DNA of 64,000 nucleotides from Serripes groenlandicus (taxonomy: Eukaryota > Mollusca > Bivalvia > Cardiida > Cardiidae), in NCBI GenBank assembly GCA_031761405.1, contig JASEVX010000005.1, positions 6,841,724 to 6,905,723 on the forward strand, written 5' to 3'. Positions 58,801 to 64,000 of the stretch are shown here, piece by piece. The position numbers and the translations under genes are program-made. The first letter of the stretch is position 1, and each line of letters starts with the position of its first letter. The notes below the pieces were generated by a model. That model was not told the DNA's origin and made no database searches. It worked only from the letters and a program-made list of their open reading frames with translations.

Positions 58801-61148
58801 TGAATGTTTTGTGAAATATAGAGTAAAAACCCATGTAATGAAAAACTGAAGAGTTTAATTCAAGATGTCATCCATTAAAATATCTTGATTAGACTAACAC
58901 AGTATTTATTTTAACTTAAGTGGCTTTTTCCTTAATATTTGCCGAGCCCCGGTAGCAAAGTCGGCAGTTATGCGGGCTGTTAATCCAGGGGTTGTAAGGT
59001 CTAATCCCTGCTTGGCCAACATTCTTTCAGACGTATAACAAAAGTCACTGTGATTAGCGTCATTCGTCTTTCAGCAATGGGATAACAGTCTATGTAGGAA
59101 AGCAGCCAGTTGCTTGGAGAGTATCTTGTGTGGAGAACTGGTGTGAGAAAGCTAGGAAACACATGAGTAGGTGAATTGGCCGCCAAGATATGACAGAAAA
59201 ATTGTTGAAAATGGCATTAAGCAATCAATCAATCCCTAATATTTGTTTAACAGATTACATCGTTTCTGTTCCAATTTTGCTGTATATAAATCCAAAAGAA
59301 AGAATAATTTATTTAGTTTTATATTTTGCTTATAAATTGTTCTTTTATTATCCCCTCGGTACGAGAAAGGGATATAGTAACGGGACCGTCCGTATGTATG
59401 TATGTATGTATGTATGTATGTGTGTCCTTCCGTCCGTAACAAACCTTGTCATCACTCTACACTAAACATTTCTTGACAGATCTTAACCAAACTTGGTATA
59501 AAGTAAGTATATGGTAACATCTTGAAGCCTATTGATTTTCAAGGTCATAGGTCAAAGGTCAAGCCCAAAATTGGACTTGCAATATTTTCAGCCCGTAACA
59601 AACCTTGTCATCACTCTACACTGACCATTTCTTGACAGATCTTAACCAAACTTGGTATAAAGTAAGTATATGGTAACATCTTGAAGCCTATTGATTTTCA
59701 AGGTCATAGGTCAAAGGTCAAGCCCAAAATTGAACTTGCAATATTTTCAGCTGTGGCAACCTTGTCACCACTCTACACTGACCATTACTTGACGGATTTT
59801 AACAAAACTTGGTATAAAGTTACTTTATGATAATATCTTGAAGCCTATTGATTTTCAAGGTCATAGGTCAAAGGTCAAGCCCAAAATTGGACTTGCAATA
59901 TTTTCAGCTGTGGCAACCTTGTCACCACTCTACACTGACCATTACTTGACGGATTTTAACAAAACTTGGTATAAAGTTACTTTATGATAATATCTTGAAG
60001 CCTATTGATTTTCAAGGTCATAGGTCAAAGGTCAAGCTCAAAATTGGACTTACAATATTTTCAGCTGTGACAGCCTTGTCACCACTCTACACTGACCATT
60101 CCTTGACCGATCTTTATAAAACTTATTATACAGTTAGTTTATGATAATATTTGAAGCCTATTGATTTTCAAGGTCATAGGTCAAAGGTCAAGCCCAAAAT
60201 TGCACTTACACTATTTTCAGCTGTGGCAACCTTGTCACCACTCTACACTGACCATTACTTGACAGATTTTAACCAAACTTGGTATACAGTTACTTTATGA
60301 TAATATCTTGAAGCCTATTGATTTTCAAGGTCATAGGTCAAAGGTCAAACTCAAAATTGGACTTACAATATTTTCAGCTGTGGCAGCCTTGTCACAACTC
60401 TACACTGACCATTCATTGACCGATCTTAATAAAACTTATTATACAGTTAGTTTATGATATGTCTTGAAGCCTATTGGTTTTCAAGGTCATAGGTCAAAGG
60501 TCATGCCCAAAATTGAACTTGATTGAACTTACAATATATCTCAGCTGTGGCAACCTTGTCACCACTCTACACTGACCATTCCTTGACAGATCTTATCCAA
60601 ACTTGGCATACAGTTAGTTTGTGACAATATTTTGAAGCCTATTGATTCAAGGTCATAGGTCAAAGATCGAAGTCAAAAATTGGACTTAAATATTTAGATC
60701 ACAAGAGAACTCAATGTGAAAATGGAAAGCCGAGGGGATGCATCCGCTTTGCGGTGCCCTTGTTTTATATTTTGTTTATAAATTGTTCTTATATCTTATA
60801 TTTTGTTGATAAGTTATTCTTATATCTTATATTTTGTTAATAGATAAATCATATTTCTTTCATTTTGTTAATGAATTATTCTTATATCTTACATTTTGTT
60901 TGTAGGAAGAAGAAATTACTACAGAGTTGAAAGATCTCGTTGGGAAGAGAACAGAAGAATTAAAAAAAGAGTTGGTGTCTAGAACAGAAGCTAAACCTGT
61001 GGCAGAGAAAGTTTATAATTATAAAGTAGCGTCAGAACAATTACTGAATGGCAAAAATGACAAAAGTGATATAGATAACTATAAAGAGGCGGTGAAGAAA
61101 TTATTTAATTTGGGTAAAAGGGCAAATCAACCAATTGTGAATGAATGA
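40676..61148 (+). CDS. MRPS35: MRPS35, mitochondrial small ribosomal subunit protein mS35 (complete, 9 exons)
   Basis: Exons 40676-40844, 43180-43268, 44515-44646, 49530-49656, 52634-52773, 54006-54115, 56200-56269, 57794-57910 and 60906-61148 join in frame through GT/AG junctions (phases 1,0,0,1,0,2,0,0) to 1197 nt, 398 residues plus TGA. The family is a structural protein of the mitochondrial 28S subunit. Conserved blocks are [22 protein letters not shown], the [13 protein letters not shown] stretch, [11 protein letters not shown] and the CPLKSQN...Y...T.LF.ES block, in the order seen in human MRPS35. Exon 1 supplies a basic, Ser/Thr-containing mitochondrial presequence. Introns hold about 20 MITE copies, several within 60 bp of exons. 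The head-to-head arrangement with PPP1R12A suggests co-regulation. Confidence 0.95.
41083..41290 (-). mobile_element. TTAA MITE, subfamily B, in MRPS35 intron 1
   Basis: TTAACTCTTTCCCACATAAA, TACTGCAGACGACTTG, GTCGTCTGCTGCAGAGGCGT; the terminal GGGAAAGGGTTAA is lost. Confidence 0.85.
41586..41825 (-). mobile_element. TTAA MITE, subfamily B
   Basis: TTAACCTTTTCCCACATATA to GTGGAAAAGGGTTAA, hairpin AAATTGCTCGTTTTGAGCAATTT intact. Confidence 0.92.
41826..42590. repeat. Intronic, imperfect direct repeat ~105 bp x2
   Basis: 42115-42220 and 42326-42425 both contain CCTATTTCGG(G/C)TAAA, TTATCATGACC(C/T)CATAGAGAT and GAGTCCTAC. The rest of the interval is unremarkable. Confidence 0.6.
42600..42810 (-). 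mobile_element. HINE core fragment with inverted ends
   Basis: GCCCCGCCCCCTGGTGGCCA at the left and TGGCCATCAGGGGGTGGGGC at the right are inverted; between them CTGGCCTGATTTGAAAATAA and TTGGCACAAA match the array at 49890-50830. Confidence 0.55.
42874..43099 (+). mobile_element. TTAA MITE, subfamily A, complete
   Basis: TTAACCCTTTCCCTCATATA to GAGGGAAAGGGTTAA, hairpin AAATTGCTCAAACGAGCAATTT. About 80 bp upstream of MRPS35 exon 2. Confidence 0.95.
43180..43268 (+). CDS. MRPS35: MRPS35 exon 2
   Basis: Acceptor TTTATTTCACAG|GT, then [16 protein letters not shown] and [10 protein letters not shown], donor TTT|GTAAGT. An internal ATG at 43191 could be mistaken for the start, but the frame stays open through the acceptor and joins exon 1. 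This region is weakly conserved in the family. Confidence 0.85.
43283..43452 (-). mobile_element. TTAA MITE, subfamily B, shortened
   Basis: CTTTCCCACATACAACAAAT, GTCATCTGCTGCAGGGGCAT and end GAGGAAAAGGGTTTA. Begins 15 bp after the donor of MRPS35 exon 2. Confidence 0.82.
43769..44069. mobile_element. Recombinant TTAA MITE with two left ends
   Basis: Both termini carry the long-spacer arm (CCCTCATATAGACGCTTTCT at the left, its complement at the right). The two halves meet at a T-rich centre (about 43915-43930), making a long inverted repeat of about 140 bp per arm. 301 bp. Confidence 0.9.
44116..44290 (+). repeat. Dispersed repeat, copy 1 of a pair
   Basis: Shares with 58345-58515 the segments AACCTTAC.TCA.AACTC, ACACATGT.CCTAGGAACAA and ATGCATG/ACGCATGTCT at similar spacing, about 75% alike by eye. 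Confidence 0.6.
44515..44646 (+). CDS. MRPS35: MRPS35 exon 3 (PLPVRMG block)
   Basis: Encodes 44 residues, including [18 protein letters not shown] and [11 protein letters not shown], which match the VDQDW...[11 protein letters not shown] segment of vertebrate MRPS35. The acceptor is TTTATTTTCCAG|AC and the donor AAG|GTAGGT, phase 0 in and out. Confidence 0.95.
44690..45047. other. MRPS35 intron 3, nothing recognised
   Basis: AT-rich; no repeat or exon seen. Confidence 0.5.
45774..45850 (+). repeat. tRNA-like (SINE relic) sequence
   Basis: GTGGTGTAATGCAGAGCG and GAGTTCGGGTCCCAATT resemble A and B boxes at tRNA spacing, followed by a T run. The B box is off consensus and no cloverleaf closes well. 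Confidence 0.35.
46580..46874 (+). mobile_element. tRNA-derived SINE, family 1, full length with target duplication
   Basis: Flanked by the 15-bp duplication ATTGCATGATTGAGG (46565-46579 and 46875-46889). Head: GGTAGCTCAGTCGGTAGCG (A box), CTGTCAA anticodon-like loop (GTC), GCGTTCGAATCCC (B box). Body: GAAAAGCAGCCAGTTGCTTG. 3' domain: AACTGGCCGCCGTGATATAA, GGCGTTAAACCCC. Tail (AATC)n. A complete RNA polymerase III-type SINE. Confidence 0.95.
46891..47140. mobile_element. 250-bp TIR element with 9-bp target duplication (MULE-like MITE)
   Basis: About 54-bp inverted ends: CATCCTCGGTACCCAGGCTA, CATAAAATATATGATACCC, TGGGCAAATTGGC. GATTGAGGG flanks it (46882-46890 and 47141-47149). The 9-bp duplication and long arms suggest Mutator-like mobilisation. 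It landed in the 3' target duplication of the SINE. A 68-codon open frame within it is incidental. Confidence 0.88.
47151..47193. repeat. Perfect-arm hairpin
   Basis: TCAGAGACATATAAA and its complement TTTATATGTCTCTGA around a CACAGTG centre (about 47153-47191). Function unknown; may be the trace of another small palindromic element. Confidence 0.7.
48209..48406 (+). mobile_element. tRNA-derived SINE, family 1, 5'-truncated, with target duplication
   Basis: ATATCACTTGTA flanks it (48197-48208 and 48407-48418). The tRNA head is absent; it begins in AAGTCAATGCGACATGCGTC and keeps the complete 3' domain and AATC tail. Confidence 0.95.
48567..48664 (-). mobile_element. TTAA MITE, subfamily A, half copy
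   Basis: Begins in the hairpin (GAGCAATTTCTTC) and ends GAGGGAAAGGGTTAA. Confidence 0.85.
49108..49280 (-). mobile_element. TTAA MITE relic, subfamily B, joined to the next copy
   Basis: ATATATACAATAAATTTCAG, GAAAATCTCTGTAATTA, CTCATGAGCAATTCC and AGAAATGGTTAA, whose TTAA is also the start of the next copy. Confidence 0.6.
49277..49506 (+). mobile_element. TTAA MITE, subfamily A, upstream of MRPS35 exon 4
   Basis: TTAACCCTTTCCCTCATATA, hairpin AAATTGCACAAAACGTGCAATTT, right end GTTGGAAAATTTTAA. Confidence 0.93.
49530..49656 (+). CDS. MRPS35: MRPS35 exon 4 (IPNFLHLTP core)
   Basis: Encodes [18 protein letters not shown] and IRKHCIAMK, the best conserved part of the family. The acceptor is TTTTTTTCTAG|TC and the donor AAAA|GTAAGT, phase 0 in and 1 out. 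A TTAA MITE (49277-49506) ends 23 bp before the exon, just upstream of the polypyrimidine tract. Confidence 0.96.
49711..49873 (+). mobile_element. TTAA MITE relic, after MRPS35 exon 4
   Basis: TAAGCCTTTTTTACATGCAG, GAAAACATTGGAGCAAAAGG, GCTGTATATGGGAAAGGA. Confidence 0.5.
49890..50830 (-). repeat. HINE/pearl-like element, ~165-bp tandem core
   Basis: Units with TTCTTGTCCAAA, CTGGCCTGATTTGAAAATGA, TTTGGCACAAAT and GACCCTCTA recur at about 50085, 50215, 50520 and 50685. The left edge (GTCTGTCCGTCCG, 49920) resembles other HINE ends read inverted. Confidence 0.6.
50906..51189 (+). mobile_element. tRNA-derived SINE, family 1, with target duplication
   Basis: CTTATTGATAT flanks it (50895-50905 and 51190-51200). 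The first dozen bases of the head are missing, then CTCAGTCGGTAGCGACG, GGTCGAATCCCGGCTCGGCC, the body, and the AATC tail. Confidence 0.95.
51380..51549 (+). mobile_element. TTAA MITE, left end missing
   Basis: GCAGACAACTTTTGAAAACA, hairpin AAATTGCTCATATTGATCAATTT and end GGAAGAGGGTTAA. Confidence 0.75.
51567..51720 (+). mobile_element. tRNA-derived SINE, family 3 (candidate)
   Basis: CTGTGGTGTAGTGATTAAGG (A box) and GGGTTTGAATCCCTG (B box) at tRNA spacing, then CAAAAAATGGCTTCCCATTA. Single copy in the window, tail unclear. Confidence 0.6.
51721..51950 (-). mobile_element. TTAA MITE, subfamily A, complete
   Basis: TTAACCCTTTCCCTCATACG to GAGGGAAAGGGTTAA; hairpin AAATTGCACGTTTTGTGCAATTT. 230 bp. 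Confidence 0.95.
52220..52361 (-). mobile_element. TTAA MITE, diverged half copy
   Basis: GGAGCAAAAGGAGAAATGGC, GGCTGTCTGCTGCAGATG and GTAAAGGGTTAA; its TTAA starts the next copy. Confidence 0.55.
52358..52576 (-). mobile_element. TTAA MITE, subfamily A, upstream of MRPS35 exon 5
   Basis: TTAACCCTTCCCCTGATACG to GAGGGAAAGGGTTAA; hairpin AAATTGCTCATTTTGAGCAATTT; the left CTGCTGCAG arm is deleted. Confidence 0.93.
52634..52773 (+). CDS. MRPS35: MRPS35 exon 5
   Basis: Encodes [37 protein letters not shown] and KRARIVKIK. It corresponds to vertebrate WPAALDSDEKCEKHFPIE...SGPSVRNPRARVV. The acceptor is TTTATATAG|AA and the donor AAG|GTAACT, phase 1 in and 0 out. A MITE ends 57 bp upstream. Confidence 0.95.
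53136..53391. mobile_element. Recombinant TTAA MITE with two right ends
   Basis: The left end is the B short-spacer arm (ACATACAACAAATATGCAGC) and the right end its complement (GTTTGTTGTATGTGGTAAAG, TTAA at 53388). The left-arm sequence is present on neither side. Confidence 0.8.
53616..53693 (+). mobile_element. 75-bp palindromic miniature element, copy 3
   Basis: ACCATATGTTGTGGGTATTC and ATTGAGTACACACAACATAG as arms, then GGGTTTGAAGTCAAATAAGG, matching (inverted) the flank of copy 2. Confidence 0.78.
53710..53942 (+). mobile_element. TTAA MITE, subfamily B, complete
   Basis: TTAACCCTTTCCTATATACA to GTGGGAAAGGGTTAA; hairpin AATTGCTCATAACGAGCAATT. It ends 63 bp before MRPS35 exon 6. Confidence 0.93.
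54006..54115 (+). CDS. MRPS35: MRPS35 exon 6
   Basis: Encodes [29 protein letters not shown] and YVSMQMDR. It matches the vertebrate [23 protein letters not shown] segment. The acceptor is TTTGACACAG|TT and the donor ATAG|GTGAGA, phase 0 in and 2 out. Confidence 0.95.
54183..54262 (-). mobile_element. Minimal TTAA MITE, 80 bp
   Basis: TTAACCCTTTCCCACATATA joined almost directly to CTGCTGCAGAGGCGTCAG and GTTAGGGTTAA; the whole hairpin centre is absent. Confidence 0.88.
54284..54449 (+). mobile_element. TTAA MITE, left TIR missing
   Basis: GCCTCTGCAGCAAACGAC, ATGTTGTATGTGGGAAAG type right end and TTAA at 54446; hairpin deleted. Confidence 0.78.
54564..55407. mobile_element. 844-bp pogo/Tc1-like non-autonomous element with TA flanks
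   Basis: Ends CAGTGAACTCGACAGTTC and (inverted) CAGTGAACTTGACAGTTC, followed on both sides by (C/T)GGGT and a second GGGTCA repeat. TA at 54562-54563 and 55408-55409. CAGTG-type ends with TA duplication fit pogo/Tc1-mariner. Interior holds a TCCGTCCGTCCG run; no transposase. Confidence 0.82.
55568..55907 (+). mobile_element. Two fused TTAA MITEs (B left part + A)
   Basis: ACCCTTTCCCACATGTAGAA with hairpin GAAATTGCTCAAAAGAAGCA (B, to about 55705), then ATTTCTGCAGCAGACGGC with its own hairpin AAATTGCACAAAACGTGCAATTT and end GAGGGAAAGGGATAA (A). Confidence 0.85.
56200..56269 (+). CDS. MRPS35: MRPS35 exon 7
   Basis: Encodes [18 protein letters not shown] and FFESM, matching vertebrate [22 protein letters not shown]. 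The acceptor is TGTCTTTTCAG|AT and the donor ATG|GTATGT, phase 2 in and 0 out. Confidence 0.95.
56296..56505 (-). mobile_element. TTAA MITE, subfamily B
   Basis: TTAACCCTTTCCTACTGACA, hairpin AAATTGCTAATCATGAACAATTT, end GTGGGAATTTGTTAA. Begins 27 bp after MRPS35 exon 7. Confidence 0.85.
56850..57080 (+). mobile_element. TTAA MITE, subfamily B, complete
   Basis: TTAACCCTTTCCCACTTGCA to GAGGGAAAGGGTTAA; hairpin AAATTGCTCATGATGAGCAATTT. The right end carries A-type GAGGG, so the two subfamilies mix. Confidence 0.93.
57184..57265 (-). mobile_element. Minimal TTAA MITE, 82 bp
   Basis: TTAACCCTTTGCCACATACT, then AAAAGTTGTCTGCTGCAGAT and GTGGGAAAGGGTTAA. Same internal deletion class as 54183-54262. 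Confidence 0.9.
57335..57565 (+). mobile_element. TTAA MITE, subfamily A, complete
   Basis: TTAACCCTTTCCCTCATATA to TTGGGAAAGGGTTAT; hairpin AAATTGCTCCAAACAAGCAATTT. Confidence 0.93.
57597..57776 (-). mobile_element. TTAA MITE relic next to MRPS35 exon 8
   Basis: TTCCCTAATACAACAAATTT, AACATTGTGGGATTTT, TTTACATGTGTGAAAATGTT; eroded. Confidence 0.55.
57794..57910 (+). CDS. MRPS35: MRPS35 exon 8
   Basis: Encodes [18 protein letters not shown] and the helical segment [16 protein letters not shown]. It matches the [20 protein letters not shown] segment of the vertebrate protein. The acceptor is TATTATTCAG|AA and the donor AAG|GTAAGT, phase 0 in and out. A degraded MITE runs to within about 20 bp of the acceptor. 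Confidence 0.93.
58345..58515 (+). repeat. Dispersed repeat, copy 2 of a pair
   Basis: Pairs with 44116-44290 (ACACATGTACCTAGGAACAA, GGGTTTTAATAATTATTCA). Class unknown. Confidence 0.6.
58557..58782 (-). mobile_element. TTAA MITE, subfamily A
   Basis: TTAACACTTTCCACCATACG to GAGGGAAAGGGTTAA; hairpin AAATTGCATGTTTTGTGCAATTT. Confidence 0.93.
58942..59234 (+). mobile_element. tRNA-derived SINE, family 1, diverged, with target duplication
   Basis: CTTAATATTTG (58931-58941) and CCTAATATTTG (59235-59245) flank it. Head CCGAGCCCCGGTAGCAAAGT, body GAAAGCAGCCAGTTGCTTGG, tail CAATCAATCAAT. Older than the other copies by its substitutions. Confidence 0.92.
59345..60770 (-). mobile_element. HINE/pearl-like element with ~159-bp tandem core
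   Basis: Read on the minus strand: AACAAGGGCACCGCAAAGCG then GCATCCCCTCGG (5'), and CCCGTTACTATATCCC...CCGAGGGGATAATA (3'). Same family as 25484-26695. Contains a (GTAT)n run at 59393-59420. In the last intron of MRPS35. Confidence 0.82.
59500..60690 (+). repeat. Tandem array, ~159-bp unit x8, AGGTCA-rich
   Basis: TTTTCAAGGTCATAGGTCAA recurs at about 59537, 59696, 59855, 60014, 60165, 60325, 60478 and 60647 (start slightly shortened). Other unit marks: CACTCTACACTGACCATT, TCTTGAAGCCTATTGA. Confidence 0.93.
60906..61148 (+). CDS. MRPS35: MRPS35 exon 9 (C-terminus, stop)
   Basis: Encodes 80 residues rich in Lys and Glu, including [18 protein letters not shown] and [18 protein letters not shown], then TGA. 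The [10 protein letters not shown] segment matches the YKESVKRLLN C-terminus of vertebrates. The acceptor is TTGTTTGTAG|GA, phase 0. The protein runs about 14 residues past the conserved end. Confidence 0.93.
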   Translation, partial: EEEITTELKDLVGKRTEELKKELVSRTEAKPVAEKVYNYKVASEQLLNGKNDKSDIDNYKEAVKKLFNLGKRANQPIVNE

Positions 61149-61930
61149 CCTCCTATTTTATAAATGAAAAAAAGAATATCCTGGCAGTATTAACTTGAGA
61201 AATTGATTTTCATATTTTATTTCTCGTATTGTCAATAAGATTTTAAAAGTTGTCTACAGCAGATCATAAGATGTATTATAACATTTTCATGCCCCAGCAA
61301 ACAATGTTTGTTGGGGGTAAACTTGTCAGTACGATGTATGACATTTATGGAGCAAAGGTCTTCATTTATTTAAATAATTCAATAAAACAACCATATGTAC
61401 ATATGAGACGTAATATTGGGTGATGTCCATTCAGGTGTTTTAGTGTTATCTCCACTTGATCATTTTTCATTCTATCGAAGCTGGTTGAAAGGTCTATAAA
61501 GTGAAGCTGTTTGTAGGGTGGGGTTACAGAGTCACCGTTCACGTTTAGTGAAAGGTCCAGCTCTATCAGGAAAAGTGTTCATTAATATTTGTTGAAAATA
61601 TCAATAAACTTAATCAAATTTCAGTAATGCTTAGTATTATATGTATAAGCGAATATGACAAGTCAGTGTTGAAATATTTCTATGATACAGTTAATTTCGG
61701 ATGCTTCATGATGTTGACATTTTTTGAAAACATTGTGACAGGAGGTAAAAGGTGACCACCTCATACATTAAAGGTGACCATCTCTGAGGTTAAAGGGGAC
61801 TACACATTTGGAAAGTTTGGACAATATAAAAATAAATTATTATTTTTTTAAAAAACCCGGCCAATCCCACCAAAAAAATACCTTTTTATACGCCCGATTT
61901 GAAAAAAACTGAACAGATTATAGTTTTACC
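61149..61930 (+). other. 3' flank of MRPS35, no gene seen
   Basis: Probable 3' UTR to about 61400; MITE traces at 61240-61270 and 61715-61745; a short repeat of AAAGGTGACCA(C/T)CTC near 61750-61785. Nothing coding recognised. Confidence 0.5.
61381..61386 (+). other. Candidate polyadenylation signal of MRPS35
   Basis: AATAAA 233 bp after the stop codon, in AT-rich sequence. Another AATAAA lies near 61602. No downstream GT-rich element is obvious, so which one is used cannot be told. Confidence 0.35.
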
Positions 61931-61965
61931 TGTGGCGTAAGGGCTGGAGGGCGGTGTCCAGTAGG

Positions 61966-62730
61966 TTGTCGGCTAAATAACTTTAGAAGCCTTTCTCCAA
62001 TCATCACCAAGTTTGGTCAGAATGTGTATTGGCATAATATCTTGGACAACTTCGATAACTAGCCATATCGCTCAAGTCAATCTAGTGTTATCGCCCTTTA
62101 ATTATAGAAATTACTTAAAATTGGTCCGGTCAGCTAAATAACTTTAAAAGCCACTGTCCAATCGCCACCAAATTAGTCAAAATGTGTATTGGCATAATAT
62201 CTCGAACAAGTTCGATAACCAGCCATATCGCTGTAGGTCAATGGAGATTTACTGCCCTTTAATTATAGAAATTACCTCAAATAGGTATTGTCCAATCAAT
62301 AACTTTTGAAGCCTTTATCCAATAATCACCAAATTTAGTCAGAATGTGTATGGTCATAGTATCTCGGACAAGTTCTATAACCAGCCATATTGCTTTAGTC
62401 ACTAGAGTTATTGCCCTTTATTGGCAGAAATTACCTTAAATCGGTCTTGTCGGCTCAATGACTTTAGAAGCCTCTGTCCAGTCACCACCATATTTGGTCA
62501 GAATGTGTATTGTCAGAATATCTCGGAAAAGTCTGATTACCAGCCTTATCGCTTCATTCACTGGAGAGGTATTGCCCTTTAATTATAGAAATTATCTCAA
62601 ATCAGTCTTGTCTGATCAATAACTTGTGAAACCTTTATCTGATCATCATAAAATTTAGACAATATGGGCAGAATTCTTGGGTCAGGTTCAATAACTAATC
62701 ACGTTATCTGAGTCACTACACACTTATTAC
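61966..62730 (+). repeat. Tandem array, ~159-bp unit x5, diverged
   Basis: Units begin with (A/T)CAATAACTTT..AAGCC, AATCA(C/T)CACCAAATTTGGTCA and ATTGCCCTTTAATTATAGAA, at about 61972, 62131, 62293, 62452 and 62612. Probably the core of a decayed pearl/HINE element. Confidence 0.8.
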
Positions 62731-63297
62731 CCTCGAAATGGCCAAAACTGTTTTAACAGTGTCCGCTCTCTAATTTGCCGGACGTACAACCAATTATCAC
62801 TATACTTGGTTTTAAAGAAAAGGATGGGCTTATTTTGTGACATTTGGCACTGTTGTTTACTTTGTGACTTGACCTGGGAAAATCTAGATAAGCCTAAGTT
62901 TGACCAGGATCTTTCCTATCCGCCATCAATGAGGGGAGTTCAAAAGGCTTTGATATGGATGTCATAACTTACGTATTTTCATCCTTTATCATGAGATTAA
63001 ATAAGGATGAAGCATTGGACATCTGACGCCAGGAAATCACCATAGCAACACTGACAGAAGCCAGGTGCCGCAGCCCTACGATTACATTCGTTATGTATCA
63101 CCTGTGCCGTTGTGTTTCATACTATTGTATCAGAATTGTCCACACTTGCAGGTAATTGAAACAAACTCATTATAATTAATCCTGAGAATGTTGTTTCACT
63201 GTTATAATATAATTATTATAGCTTCATAACATAACTCACAACTAAGATGAGGTAACGGAACACTAGTCGAAGGAAACGCCCTTACTTTATATATAAC
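62731..63297. other. Intergenic, nothing recognised
   Basis: No repeat, exon or RNA gene identified. Confidence 0.5.
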
Positions 63298-63431
63298 TTG
63301 ATTTTCCAACGAAAAACAATGCCCGGTTTCTATCGCACAGCCAAAGTTACCAAGGCTCAACAGGAAAACACTACAGAATCCATGTTGGCGCCATGTGACT
63401 GCGCTCTTGTCATAGTTGAAAGCAATGTAGC

Positions 63432-63540
63432 ATGGCAGAACGTTTTATCCAAGACCGGAGCTTGTCACAGCAGTTGTATCAACAAGGTTATGGATACTTT
63501 CGGGATGTCTTCAATAACATGAAGCGCTGGGAAAACAATA
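63432..63540 (+). CDS. Possible first exon of an unknown gene (low confidence)
   Basis: ATG followed by MAERFIQDRSLSQQLYQQ, then GYGYFRDVFNNMKRWE, a soluble, charged, non-repetitive peptide unlike the repeat-derived frames around it. An overlapping frame (63298-63522) is equally open. No convincing donor follows before an (AT)n run, and no family is recognised. It could equally be chance. Confidence 0.2.
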
Positions 63541-63639
63541 CATATATATATATATATATTCCTTTACAATACTTGACTTTGTCAGTAAATCCAATAAAAG
63601 TTTCTGCAAAAAACAAGGTCATATTTTTGGGGGGGTATA

Positions 63640-63880
63640 TAGGAATCGCCCTGTCTGTCCGTCTGTCTGTCCATCTGTCTGTCTATATGTCTTGTAAGTG
63701 CAACTCTTCCTTAACGGCTAGACCGATTCTGATAAAACTTTGCACAGTTGCAGTACACAACCTGAGGATGTGCATGCAGTAAGATTATCCCGGTCGGAAA
63801 TATTTCAAGGGAGATAATTGCCATTACTGTAGTGTGGGGCGGGGAGTATCCTATTGTGAGTTCACTCACAGTTCTAGTTA
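63640..63880 (-). mobile_element. Short HINE-like element (ACTAGAACTGTGAG family), copy 3
   Basis: Minus strand: ACTAGAACTGTGAGTGAACT, then CCGACCGGGATAATCTTAC, CACATCCTCAGGTTGTGTAC, TCAGAATCGGTCTAGCCGTT, a run of GACAGACGGACAGACAG and a terminal CCTATATACCCCCCC. Confidence 0.82.
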
Positions 63881-64000
63881 CATCAGCCTAACGAAAACGA
63901 AACTTTATGAAGATTTCCTACAAAAGTGATAAACTGTATCATTTCATGTATATGAAGGTCACATCTTCATTAATTTTGTTTGTCCGGCTATGTCGTTTAG

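Overview
The window is nuclear DNA from an animal, most probably a bivalve mollusc. Two spliced genes with clear metazoan orthologues sit in long introns packed with short non-autonomous transposons, tRNA-derived SINEs and tandem arrays with units of about 150-175 bp, of the kind known from bivalve pearl/Helentron-type elements. There are no operons, bacterial genes, CRISPR arrays or rRNA genes. The species cannot be named from the sequence alone.

Gene 1 (minus strand, about 40.6 kb down to the left edge, continuing outside) is the myosin phosphatase targeting subunit PPP1R12A/MYPT. Nine constitutive coding exons plus one probable 39-nt cassette exon can be joined in one reading frame with consistent splice phases. 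They encode the N-terminal KVKF PP1-docking motif, the ankyrin repeats and part of the acidic/Ser-rich central region (451 residues, or 464 with the cassette exon). Gene 2 (plus strand, 40.68-61.15 kb) is the mitochondrial small-subunit ribosomal protein MRPS35. It is complete: nine exons, 1197 nt, 398 residues. Exon 1 encodes a short mitochondrial presequence. The two genes are head to head, with only 87 bp between their start codons, so they probably share a bidirectional promoter.

Introns and flanks are dominated by one family of TTAA-flanked miniature elements (about 200-230 bp, ends TTAACCCTTTCCC...GGGAAAGGGTTAA). I count about 70 copies or relics, roughly a fifth of the window. The ends, the TTAA target and the asymmetrically spaced subterminal CTGCAGCAGACG motif suggest piggyBac-mobilised MITEs. 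They occur as two subfamilies (A, CCCTCATA ends; B, CCCACATA ends), in adjacent pairs sharing one TTAA, as two-left-end or two-right-end recombinants, as minimal forms of about 80 bp, and as targets for younger insertions. In the entries below, + means the long-spacer arm (left arm, AGACGCTTTCTGACGCC) lies to the left.

Other layers are pearl/HINE-like elements with tandem cores (1.7, 3.2, 6, 10.8, 21.7, 25.5, 34.6, 36.8, 48-50, 59.3, 62 kb), two tRNA-derived SINE families that share a 3' domain, a 1.8-kb TIR element at 18.8-20.7 kb, a pogo/Tc1-like element at 54.6 kb, a hAT-like element at 32.7 kb, a 250-bp element with 9-bp target duplication at 46.9 kb, a 75-bp palindromic family, and a minisatellite at 24.5 kb that has grown out of a splice acceptor of PPP1R12A.
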